Below, in pieces: positions 25,364 through 33,395 of a stretch of DNA of 39,697 nucleotides. The stretch is from Bacteroidales bacterium (GTDB lineage: Bacteria; Bacteroidota; Bacteroidia; Bacteroidales; F082). Within the stretch, counting starts at the first letter, position 1. Every line of letters begins with the position of its first letter. The stretch covers positions 1 through 39,697 of the forward strand of contig JAKSMU010000018.1 in assembly GCA_024400455.1 (NCBI GenBank), in the 5' to 3' direction. A program made the position numbers and the translations under genes. Under the pieces are notes generated by a model. That model was given only the letters and a program-made list of their open reading frames with translations. It had not been told where the DNA came from and did not search any database.

Positions 25364-25371
25364 CAAAAATA
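25364..25371 (-). promoter_or_regulatory. -7 promoter element of the U32 gene, abutting the ATG
   Basis: The minus strand reads TATTTTTG, then CGCC and ATG at 25359, the same arrangement and bases as in front of rlmN. No clear -33 TTTG is seen. Confidence 0.45.
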
Positions 25372-25402
25372 CGGAAAAGTCGTTGCAGATGATAAGATTT
25401 CC

Positions 25403-25410
25403 TATCTTTG
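25403..25410 (+). promoter_or_regulatory. -7 promoter element of the acyltransferase cluster
   Basis: TATCTTTG lies 48 bases before the ATG of the first cluster gene (A1). The -33 region is poor (a TTG at 25383 is slightly too close). The promoter is divergent from that of the U32 gene. Confidence 0.5.
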
Positions 25411-25458
25411 CACCATCAAAATCAACAAGATTGCATTGTTTGAAATGAGTATTCGGGC

Positions 25459-26802
25459 ATGAAAAACAGGAAAACAAATACGATACAATTCATCATTTTG
25501 ATGGTGTTTTCCGTAGCTATGCTCATTCAAGGGTTTACCCATCTGATTCCCATGCAACTATCTGGTTATTCGGAAGAAGCAAAACCTGTCGAATTAAGTT
25601 TCAAGACTTATTCCGATGGTTCCTATCAAGACTATCTCTCGGAATATGCAAAAAACGACGGCGGTTTTAGGGAGCTGTTTATCCGTGCCTATAATCAGTA
25701 CCTTTATTCCTGTTTCAAGGAATTTTCGAATGAAAATGTTCTTGCAGGCGAGCACGACGAACTTTATCTGAAAATGTATCTTGATGAAATCTCGGGACAA
25801 ACACTCCGGAAAGAATTCGGCACAATGGACGCCTTTAAGGAAGCGGCACAAAGAAACCTTGACAAGACGCTGGTGCTGATTGACAGTCTGCAACGCCACG
25901 GAACGGAACTGCTCATCATTGAAGCGCCTTCGAAAACACATGTCTATCCGGAATTCATGCCGAAGCGTTATCGTGAAATTTATGAAGCCGAGCCTTTTTC
26001 CATTCAAGAATATTATGTTGAACTCTATAAGGAAAACCATATCAACCACATTGATTTCCTCAGCTATTTCAAGTCGATAAAGGATGAATTTCCCTATCCG
26101 CTCTATTCGCTTTACGGAACGCATTGGGCCGAAAGCACGGTTCCATTTGTCGCTGATTCAATCTTGAGAAAAATAGAGGAAATCCTTGATGTTGAACTGC
26201 CACATATCGAAATCGTTGACCAAAACATTACAAACACTTACTCAAAGCAGGATGGTGAACTTGAAGGCTTGACCAATCTGGTCTTCCCTTTGCCGAAACC
26301 CGCTTTGCCGCAGCCAATTTTCAGATTATGCGACACGATTGGCAAAAACAAGCCGAATGTCTTGTTTGTCGCCGACAGCTATTTCATCCAGTTGCACGAG
26401 TCGTGTTTCGTGGATTGTTTCGACCAAATGGAATACTGGAAATACAACCGCGAAGTGTATGACAAGGATGTAACATTCATAAGCGACATGGTTTCATATA
26501 CCGATGCTTACGATGTAATCGACAATGCTGATTTGGTCGTCATCATGTGTACTGCACCTTATGCTTACAACTACCTGTTTGGTTTCTGCGGATCGGTGAA
26601 TGATTATTTCGAAGATGCCGGCGGAAAACTTATGGAAATGAAAATCGAAGGTCTCATTGAATACATCAAGAGCACCCCTGAGTGGTACGAATCGATTAAA
26701 AAGCAAGCGGAAGAAAAAAATGTTCCTATTGAAGACATGCTGCGGAGCAATGCCATCTACACCATCAATATGGAACGTATGAAAGCACACGAAAAACAAT
26801 AA
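25459..26802 (+). CDS. A1: AlgX/AlgJ-like SGNH-fold protein, catalytic Asp missing
   Basis: A 447-residue protein with one N-terminal membrane anchor (about 9-31) and a periplasmic SGNH-like domain of the AlgX/AlgJ/DHHW group. The common N-terminal signature is present: SYQDYLSEYAKNDGGFRELF, then RAYNQYLYS. In the catalytic block the expected Asp-x-His-Trp reads G220-T-H222-W. The nucleophile block reads V-A305-D-S307, with Ala for the usual Gly. The Ser and His remain, the Asp is lost. One copy of the C-terminal repeat is seen (about 397-447: IKSTPEWYESIKKQAEEKNV, then DMLRSNAIYTI). Family members transfer acetyl groups passed by an MBOAT partner onto exported polysaccharide. It ends 10 bases before M1. 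With the Asp gone it may bind or position substrate rather than catalyse. Confidence 0.82.
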   Translation: MKNRKTNTIQFIILMVFSVAMLIQGFTHLIPMQLSGYSEEAKPVELSFKTYSDGSYQDYLSEYAKNDGGFRELFIRAYNQYLYSCFKEFSNENVLAGEHDELYLKMYLDEISGQTLRKEFGTMDAFKEAAQRNLDKTLVLIDSLQRHGTELLIIEAPSKTHVYPEFMPKRYREIYEAEPFSIQEYYVELYKENHINHIDFLSYFKSIKDEFPYPLYSLYGTHWAESTVPFVADSILRKIEEILDVELPHIEIVDQNITNTYSKQDGELEGLTNLVFPLPKPALPQPIFRLCDTIGKNKPNVLFVADSYFIQLHESCFVDCFDQMEYWKYNREVYDKDVTFISDMVSYTDAYDVIDNADLVVIMCTAPYAYNYLFGFCGSVNDYFEDAGGKLMEMKIEGLIEYIKSTPEWYESIKKQAEEKNVPIEDMLRSNAIYTINMERMKAHEKQ

Positions 26803-26812
26803 CGAAAATATC

Positions 26813-28225
26813 ATGGTATTTAGCAGCAACATATTCCTTCTGTTTTTCCTGCCGATTTTCCTATTGGCCTATTTCGTCACGCCTGAGCGTTTCCGCAACT
26901 ACACCTTACTGCTTTTTTCGCTTGCATTCTATGCTTACGGCGCACCCGACTTCCTGTTTGTGCTGATTGGTTCGTGTGTAGTGAATTTCTATATGGTGAA
27001 ATGGATGGAAAAGACCAGCAAGCCGAAAGCGAAAAAGCTGATTTGTGGACTGTCGGTTGTGCTTTCCCTGAGCCTGTTGCTCTATTTCAAATATGCGAAT
27101 TTCCTTGTCGAAAACCTGAACGCCATACTTGGTTTCCTACATCGTCCCGCCGTCGGCTGGGTCAAGGTGGCTTTGCCTATTGGCATTTCATTCTTCACCT
27201 TCCAATCGCTGACTTACGCAATTGATGTGTATCGCGGAACAACCGTATCGAGCCGAAAACTAAGCGATTATGTACTTTACATCATGATGTTCCCGCAACT
27301 GATTGCCGGCCCAATCGTCAGATACAACAGTGTGGCGCAACAGATTGTGAGCAGGCAATCGGACCTGGAAGACCGCATGACGGGCTTCTACAGGTTTGTC
27401 ATCGGATTGGCTAAGAAAGTGCTGATTTCGAATGTGCTGGCCGGCATTGCCGACGAAGCCTTCGCCCTGAACGCCGACCTTTCAACAGCTGCGGCATGGT
27501 TAGGAATGTTATCCTACACCTTGCAGATTTACTTCGATTTCTCAGGCTACTCCGACATGGCCATCGGCTTGGGCAAAATGATGGGATTCCGCTTTCCTGA
27601 AAACTTCATGAACCCTTATACCAGTCGCAGCATCACCGAATTCTGGAGAAGATGGCACATCACACTCGGCACTTTCATGAAGGAATACCTTTACATTCCG
27701 TTGGGCGGCAATCGCCGTGGCTCAGGTCGGACTTACCTAAACCTCATCATCGTGTTCCTGTGCTCAGGTTTCTGGCATGGCGCTTCGTGGAATTTCGTAA
27801 TTTGGGGTGCCTATCATGGCTTGTTCCAGATTTTCGAGCGTCTCGGCATGGCAAAAGTACTCGACAAGATGGGCAAATTGCCATCGGTGCTGCTGACATT
27901 CCTAATCGTGAATTTAGGCTGGGTCCTTTTTAGAGCCGACAACCTCTCACAGGCTTTCGGCTTCTACAAGGCACTCTTCGCATTCAGTTCAGGATCCATG
28001 CTGACGCTGACGCCCCGCTTCTGGTTCATCTTTGCCCTGGCGTTGCTGTTCTCTTTTATCACCCTGCTGAAAAAAGGGCAAGCGCTACAAGACAAAATCT
28101 TCGCCGACAGTTACAGTGCAAAGCTTTCGTGGATTATGTTTGTCTTGGTTGCAGTGCTGTTTGTGCTTTCGGTCGGATCGCTTTTAGTCACCGACTTCAA
28201 TCCCTTCATTTATTTCAGGTTCTAA
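26813..28225 (+). CDS. M1: MBOAT O-acyltransferase (AlgI/DltB-like)
   Basis: A 470-residue polytopic membrane protein starting MVFSSNIFLLFFLPIFLLAYF, the usual N-terminus of AlgI-like proteins. Family landmarks are IGISFFTFQSLTYAIDVYRG, FPQLIAGPIVRY, YFDFSGYSDMAIGLGKMMGF, FWRRWHITLGTFMKEYLYIP and CSGFWHGASWNFVIWG, with the essential MBOAT His at about residue 322. It is expected to take acetyl from a cytoplasmic donor and pass it across the membrane to an SGNH-type partner such as A1. About ten membrane segments are visible. It is the most divergent of the three MBOATs in this cluster. Its end (DFNPFIYFRF) matches the others closely. Confidence 0.93.
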   Translation: MVFSSNIFLLFFLPIFLLAYFVTPERFRNYTLLLFSLAFYAYGAPDFLFVLIGSCVVNFYMVKWMEKTSKPKAKKLICGLSVVLSLSLLLYFKYANFLVENLNAILGFLHRPAVGWVKVALPIGISFFTFQSLTYAIDVYRGTTVSSRKLSDYVLYIMMFPQLIAGPIVRYNSVAQQIVSRQSDLEDRMTGFYRFVIGLAKKVLISNVLAGIADEAFALNADLSTAAAWLGMLSYTLQIYFDFSGYSDMAIGLGKMMGFRFPENFMNPYTSRSITEFWRRWHITLGTFMKEYLYIPLGGNRRGSGRTYLNLIIVFLCSGFWHGASWNFVIWGAYHGLFQIFERLGMAKVLDKMGKLPSVLLTFLIVNLGWVLFRADNLSQAFGFYKALFAFSSGSMLTLTPRFWFIFALALLFSFITLLKKGQALQDKIFADSYSAKLSWIMFVLVAVLFVLSVGSLLVTDFNPFIYFRF

Positions 28226-28247
28226 ACTAACCTTGTAATAAAATTCC

Positions 28248-28255
28248 TATCTTTG
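28248..28255 (+). promoter_or_regulatory. Internal -7 promoter element before A2
   Basis: TATCTTTG lies in the 70-base gap between M1 and A2, 40 bases before the A2 ATG. It may give the downstream five genes their own start. The -33 region is not convincing. Confidence 0.4.
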
Positions 28256-28295
28256 CAAATTCGTATCAAAAGCAGAGGCTATTTATTGCAAAACC

Positions 28296-29816
28296 ATGAA
28301 AAAAACAAAAGTGACATTCGACATCATTCTTTTCGGTTTGCTGATGGTTCTGCTCTTTTTGCCTCTACTTCAAAGAAAGACCACTTTCATCCCCATTAAA
28401 CCTTTGAAAGGCGTCTTCGAAACAACGGAAAAGCCTGAACTCACATTCGACAATTACAAAGACGGCACCTATCAAGGACAAATCGAAAAATACATAAGCG
28501 AAAATTTCGGCTTCAGAGAACCCGTCATAAGGCTCTACAACCAATATGTCTACTCATTCTTCAACAAGACCTATTGCCATTTCATTGTTCCCGGGAAAAA
28601 CGGACATCTGTTTTACGACCAAGCTGTCAACGACTATTATGGGACCGAAATACCAAAACATTTCGACAGCGACGAAGCATTCATGGCGAAAGCCGACCAA
28701 GAAGTCGCCTTGATGAAACTATTGCGTGACATGCTGCATTGGTATGGCATTGAATTCATGGCATTCATGGCGCCCGACAAGCCTTCCGTTTACCCCGAAT
28801 ACATGCCGAGGCGAAACCCACGGCAACCCGATGCAGTAAAATGCGTGGAATATTACGACACGAAAATGACCGAAGCCGGCATTCCCCACATCGAAATGAC
28901 CAAATGGTACCAGCAAATTAAAGACACTGCTTCGTTCGATGTTTTCACAAAAACCGATTCGCATTGGCGCTTTTCAGCCGTTTACGGTTACGATTCGCTG
29001 TTCCGATATATGAACAGCCTGAACGATTTCGGCATTCCGAAAATCCACATCGGACCCGTCCAGTCCTACACAACCGACAAACTGGAAGGCGACGAAGAAA
29101 CCCTCAACCTGTTGTTCCCCATCAAAGGAACCAACACGAAATACAAGGCCGACATCACCATCGAAACCGACTCCACGACACGAAAGCCACGCGTTCTATT
29201 TGTCGGCGATTCGTTCATTTGGAGCCTTGAGGAATTCTTGCCTTGGCGCGACATCATGGAAAATGTTGAGATTTGGTTCTACAACAGCACGGCATACGTC
29301 GGCTTTGAAAAAGAAACCTTCAAGGTCAGCGAAATCAACAAACTGTGCAGTTTGCTGAACGCCGACTATGTGATTTATTATTCAGCCGGACACCAATGGT
29401 GGCAAACCAGTTACGGTTTTCTTGAAGATGCCATCCAGCAGCTGAATGTCTCCGACAGCCTGATACAACTGACACGGCAAATGAATGCCATACGCAATGA
29501 CGAACATTGGAAAAAAGCCATACAAATACAAGCTTCGATGCAAGGTACAAGCTTCGACCAAATGTTGAGGCAAGAAGCCACCAATGTCATCTGCGGCAAT
29601 CCGCTTCTGAAAGACATAACTCCGATGGATAAGGAAAGCATCATCAGGATTGAAAAAGAAAAAATCGAAAACATATGGCGAAGCAACTCGACAATAATGA
29701 ATCAGATTAAAGAGAAAGCCAAAGCCAAAGGCATATCCGTCGACTCGATGCTGAAACTTGACATACAGTGGGTTATCAATCAAAAAATCGAAAAAGGAGA
29801 ATTGTTTAACAATTAG
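28296..29816 (+). CDS. A2: AlgX/AlgJ-like SGNH O-acetyltransferase, catalytic residues intact
   Basis: A 506-residue membrane-anchored periplasmic protein (anchor about 7-25). The SGNH domain keeps both catalytic blocks: K-T-D221-S-H223-W, and V-G304-D-S306 in RVLFVGDSFIWSLE. This matches the Asp-His pair and Ser nucleophile known from AlgX. The N-terminal signature is YISENFGFREPVIRLYNQY. Two C-terminal repeats are present, about 394-433 (AIRNDEHWKKAIQIQASMQG and following) and 454-501 (IENIWRSNSTIMNQIKEKAK to QWVINQKIEKGEL). It is close to A4 in sequence and identical in the spacing of its active-site residues, so the two are recent paralogues. M2 follows 23 bases later and is the presumed acetyl donor partner. 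Confidence 0.87.
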   Translation: MKKTKVTFDIILFGLLMVLLFLPLLQRKTTFIPIKPLKGVFETTEKPELTFDNYKDGTYQGQIEKYISENFGFREPVIRLYNQYVYSFFNKTYCHFIVPGKNGHLFYDQAVNDYYGTEIPKHFDSDEAFMAKADQEVALMKLLRDMLHWYGIEFMAFMAPDKPSVYPEYMPRRNPRQPDAVKCVEYYDTKMTEAGIPHIEMTKWYQQIKDTASFDVFTKTDSHWRFSAVYGYDSLFRYMNSLNDFGIPKIHIGPVQSYTTDKLEGDEETLNLLFPIKGTNTKYKADITIETDSTTRKPRVLFVGDSFIWSLEEFLPWRDIMENVEIWFYNSTAYVGFEKETFKVSEINKLCSLLNADYVIYYSAGHQWWQTSYGFLEDAIQQLNVSDSLIQLTRQMNAIRNDEHWKKAIQIQASMQGTSFDQMLRQEATNVICGNPLLKDITPMDKESIIRIEKEKIENIWRSNSTIMNQIKEKAKAKGISVDSMLKLDIQWVINQKIEKGELFNN

Positions 29817-29839
29817 AACATAAGACAAATAGAAATATT

Positions 29840-31309
29840 ATGGTATTCAGCAGTAATGTATTCCTATTGTATTTTTTGCCAGTATTCCTGCTGGTGTATT
29901 TTCTAATGCCTAAAAGCACACGAAACTATGTGCTTTTATTCGCGTCAATCTTGTTTTATGCATATGGTGCGCCCGAATTTGTCATACAGCTTATTGTCTC
30001 AACCATAGCCAATTTCTTTTTGGTCAAATGGATGTATAAGGCCGAAAAACCACTGCTGAAAAAAACCTTATGCGGCATTTCCATTGCCATCAGCATCGGA
30101 CTGCTGTTTTTCTTCAAATATGGCAATTTCACGATGGAAAACATCAACGCCATTCTAGGCTGGACTCACCATGAACCATTGAAATGGACTCGCATACTGC
30201 TGCCTATCGGCATCTCATTTTTCTCGTTCCAAAGCGTGACCTACACGCTCGACACTTACCGCAATGTGAACAAGCCCATGGAAAGGCTTAGCGATTACAT
30301 GCTGTATATCACTATGTTCCCTCAGCTAATTGCTGGCCCTATCATCCGCTACTGCGACATTGCCGACCAAATCCGCAACCGCGAATCGCTCTACACCGAC
30401 CGTTTGCATGGCTTCTACCGTTTCGTGTTGGGCTTGTGCAAGAAAATCCTGATTGCCGATGTCATCGGTTTTCAGGTCGACCAAGTTTTTGGTCCTTCCA
30501 ATTACGACGTGCTGACCTCGGCCCAACTGGCTGACATCGCCTCCAAAATTGCCGCCCTAGATTCGACCACAGCCTGGATAACGATTTTCGCCTTCACATT
30601 CCAGATTTACTTCGACTTTGCCGGCTATTCCGACATGGCCATCGGCCTTGGCAGAATGATGGGCTTCAAATTCCCGGAAAACTTCGACAATCCGTATGTT
30701 GCGACCACCATTTCCGAATTCTGGAGAAGATGGCACCAAACCTTCAGCGTCTTCATCAAAAACTACCTCTATTTCCCATTAGGAGGCAGCCGTGTCAAGA
30801 CCGAAGGAAGAAAATATTTCAACCTCTGGTTCTGCTTCCTGATGTCGGGCCTGTGGCATGGAGCCGCATGGAATTTCGTGGTTTACGGCGCTTTGCAAGG
30901 CATGTTCATCTGTGCTGACAAACTTTTCCTGAAGAAATTCAACCAAAGGCTCGGAACCATTCCTTCCGTTTTCTTCACCTTCCTCATTATCGTTCTCACC
31001 CGCTGCTTCTTCCGCATCGAGCGCATCGACTTGTCGTGGCTGTTCATCAAGCGCCTGTTTGCCTTCGAGTTCACGCCATTCCATTTCGGCGACAATCCAC
31101 ATCTTTATGTCACCATGCTTGTGGCAGCCTTCTTCTCGTTCTTCACCCTGTCGAAAGTTGGCCTAAAAGTCCAGAATGCAGTGTACTTCACCGAATACAA
31201 CAAGAAACAACATATCATTGCTTTCTGCATCAGCATCTTTGCTTTCGTTTTCTGTCTCGGAGCCTTGAACGCAACAGGTTTCAGTCCGTTCATTTATTTC
31301 AGATTCTAA
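29840..31309 (+). CDS. M2: MBOAT O-acyltransferase (AlgI/DltB-like)
   Basis: A 489-residue polytopic membrane protein, MVFSSNVFLLYFLPVFLLVYF at the start. The same family blocks as M1 are present: ILLPIGISFFSFQSVTYTLD, FPQLIAGPIIRYCD, FDFAGYSDMAIGLGRMMGF, FWRRWHQTFSVFIKNYLYFP and MSGLWHGAAWNFVVYG, with the catalytic His at about residue 340. A segment of about 18 residues (NYDVLTSAQLADIASKIAAL) makes it longer than M1 and is shared with M3. It lies 23 bases after A2 and should form a functional pair with it. M2 and M3 are clearly closer to each other than to M1. Confidence 0.93.
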   Translation: MVFSSNVFLLYFLPVFLLVYFLMPKSTRNYVLLFASILFYAYGAPEFVIQLIVSTIANFFLVKWMYKAEKPLLKKTLCGISIAISIGLLFFFKYGNFTMENINAILGWTHHEPLKWTRILLPIGISFFSFQSVTYTLDTYRNVNKPMERLSDYMLYITMFPQLIAGPIIRYCDIADQIRNRESLYTDRLHGFYRFVLGLCKKILIADVIGFQVDQVFGPSNYDVLTSAQLADIASKIAALDSTTAWITIFAFTFQIYFDFAGYSDMAIGLGRMMGFKFPENFDNPYVATTISEFWRRWHQTFSVFIKNYLYFPLGGSRVKTEGRKYFNLWFCFLMSGLWHGAAWNFVVYGALQGMFICADKLFLKKFNQRLGTIPSVFFTFLIIVLTRCFFRIERIDLSWLFIKRLFAFEFTPFHFGDNPHLYVTMLVAAFFSFFTLSKVGLKVQNAVYFTEYNKKQHIIAFCISIFAFVFCLGALNATGFSPFIYFRF

Positions 31310-31341
31310 AATGTTACTTGTAAAACATCCGCACTCTTAAC

Positions 31342-33327
31342 ATGAAAAAAAGATCTGACCTGACATTCTTCATTTTGTTTACAACACTGATGTTGGTACT
31401 GTTTCTGCCCATGCTGCAACAACAATTCGGCATCTTCAAGCTTGAACCGCTTTATGGCGTTGTCATCGAAACACCTAAGCCCGAATTGAGCTACAAGGAC
31501 TTCAAGAAAAACACATATCAGGTGCAACTGGAAAAATATGTCAGCGAAAACTATGGTTTCAGGGAATGGAGCATCAGACTGTACAACCAATACCTTTGGG
31601 ATTTCTACCGGAAGACTTTCGCAGCGGAAGTAAGCGTGGGAAAAGACCGTTGGCTTTATTACAAACAAAGCGTAAACGACTATTACGGCACCGAACTTTA
31701 CCGCTGGCACAACTCGACTGAAGATGCCATTGATGCTTTCGACAAGCAAGTTGAAAACATGATGAAACTTCGCAACGTACTGAAAACCTACGATATTGAT
31801 TTCATGATGTTCATGGCTCCGGAAAAAGGTTTCCTCTATCCCGAGCACCTCCCCGACCGTGAAAAAGACACCACAACCGTCAATGCACGCGAATACTTCG
31901 ACGAGAAACTGTCAGCCTGCGGATTCCCTTACATCGAAATGACAAAATGGTTCGAGCAGATGAAAGACACATGCGACTACCTGCTCATTCCGCAGACCGG
32001 AGCACATTGGGATTATTCGTGCGTTCGGGCCGCCGATTCCCTTTTCAGATTCATGGGAAACCTCAAAGGCATACAGCTTCCGAAAATAAAAACCGGCACC
32101 CTGCATAAATGCAGCCACAAAAGCAAAATTTCCAACCGTGATTTAGAAGGCTCGTTGAATCTGATTCGCAAAATACGGCAAAACCAACCTTTCGCACCCG
32201 AAGCCAATGTCATCATCGAAGCAGACAGCATGGCCGCCAACCCAAAAGCCCTTTTTGTTGGAAATTCATTCCTGTGGCGCATCAATTCATTCATTGCATT
32301 AGACAGCATTTTCGATGCACCGGAGTTTTGGTATTATTATTCCACAGCCTATTCGGCGCCAAACCTTTCAGTCTCTCACAGCGTATCCGACTTAAACCTT
32401 TTGGAAAAATTATTCGACCAAGATTACATTGTGTTTTTTACCACCGGCAATCAAATGTACAAAGCCTGTTACGGATTTGTTGAAAACGCATTGCTTGAAA
32501 TCTGCGTCGAAGACAGTGTGAAAAAAGAAGTGAGAAACCGCTTGGCAGACAGTCTGAAATTTGACCCGAAAATGATTGAAAAATACAAAAACAAGCTGCA
32601 AAGCGACTCCACCGGGTATGACTGGGCCATTCAAGGTGAGGCCTCAAACCTAATGAAAAAAGACCTTGAGAAGTATTTCCCTGAGATACGGGATGAAAAC
32701 TATATGAATTCAAGAAATTCAAAAATCGAAAAGCAGTTGGTAATCAGAGAAATAAAGAGAGATAAAAACTGGATGCTGAACATAAACTGCCAGACCGTGA
32801 TAAAGAACATCAAGTTAGATCAAGCCCTTTCCGAAGAAGCCGACAATGTGCTGCAAAACAAGCCTTTGCTTCGCGACGCAAAAAACCTCTACCAGAAAAA
32901 ACTGTACATCGAAAGTCTCGTCTCGCGACTAAAGGAAGAACTTACGGAAAAACCCGAAATGGTTGAAAGCATTAAGGAAAAGGCAGAAAAAAACGACATT
33001 AGCTTTGAAGAAGCCCTTGACAGAGATGCCCGATGGATTGTCAACTACAAAATAAGCCAAGGCATCTATGTCATCCCAGAAGAAAACGAAGTCTTGCTTG
33101 AGTTTAACCTGAAAGAATTCAAACAGACACCCCAATACGACAGTCTCGTCATTCTAATGATTGACCAGCTAAGAAACAATCCGTACTCCTTGAACCAAAT
33201 GAAAGAGAAAGCCCAAACCAAAGGCATCACCCTTGAAGAAACCCTTGATGGAGACGCCCGCTGGATTGTCGATGATAAAATAAGGAAAGGAGAAATACAG
33301 ATTACTGATACGGAAATGAATCAATAA
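31342..33327 (+). CDS. A3: AlgX/AlgJ-like SGNH-fold protein, degenerate site, four repeats
   Basis: The longest of the four, 661 residues, with an N-terminal anchor (about 5-28) and the shared signature YVSENYGFREWSIRLYNQY. The catalytic blocks are altered: Q-T-G220-A-H222-W replaces Asp by Gly, and V-G307-N-S309 has Asn for Asp in the nucleophile block. Ser and His are still there. The C-terminal half (about 395-655) is an extended helical region of four repeats, at about 398-440, 468-505, 528-571 and 606-651. The last two are clearest (MVESIKEKAEKNDISFEEAL; LNQMKEKAQTKGITLEETL). It has no MBOAT partner of its own. It could be a non-catalytic adaptor, or act with changed chemistry. Confidence 0.82.
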   Translation: MKKRSDLTFFILFTTLMLVLFLPMLQQQFGIFKLEPLYGVVIETPKPELSYKDFKKNTYQVQLEKYVSENYGFREWSIRLYNQYLWDFYRKTFAAEVSVGKDRWLYYKQSVNDYYGTELYRWHNSTEDAIDAFDKQVENMMKLRNVLKTYDIDFMMFMAPEKGFLYPEHLPDREKDTTTVNAREYFDEKLSACGFPYIEMTKWFEQMKDTCDYLLIPQTGAHWDYSCVRAADSLFRFMGNLKGIQLPKIKTGTLHKCSHKSKISNRDLEGSLNLIRKIRQNQPFAPEANVIIEADSMAANPKALFVGNSFLWRINSFIALDSIFDAPEFWYYYSTAYSAPNLSVSHSVSDLNLLEKLFDQDYIVFFTTGNQMYKACYGFVENALLEICVEDSVKKEVRNRLADSLKFDPKMIEKYKNKLQSDSTGYDWAIQGEASNLMKKDLEKYFPEIRDENYMNSRNSKIEKQLVIREIKRDKNWMLNINCQTVIKNIKLDQALSEEADNVLQNKPLLRDAKNLYQKKLYIESLVSRLKEELTEKPEMVESIKEKAEKNDISFEEALDRDARWIVNYKISQGIYVIPEENEVLLEFNLKEFKQTPQYDSLVILMIDQLRNNPYSLNQMKEKAQTKGITLEETLDGDARWIVDDKIRKGEIQITDTEMNQ

Positions 33328-33395
33328 TCGGGAAAGACGGGCAACGGAACATTATCGATAATTCAGTAGCAAAGAACTGACTATAACGAACAGCC

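Noticed and set aside
33328..33395. Promoter between A3 and A4
   Set aside because: No TAnnTTTG with correct spacing could be found in the 68 bases.
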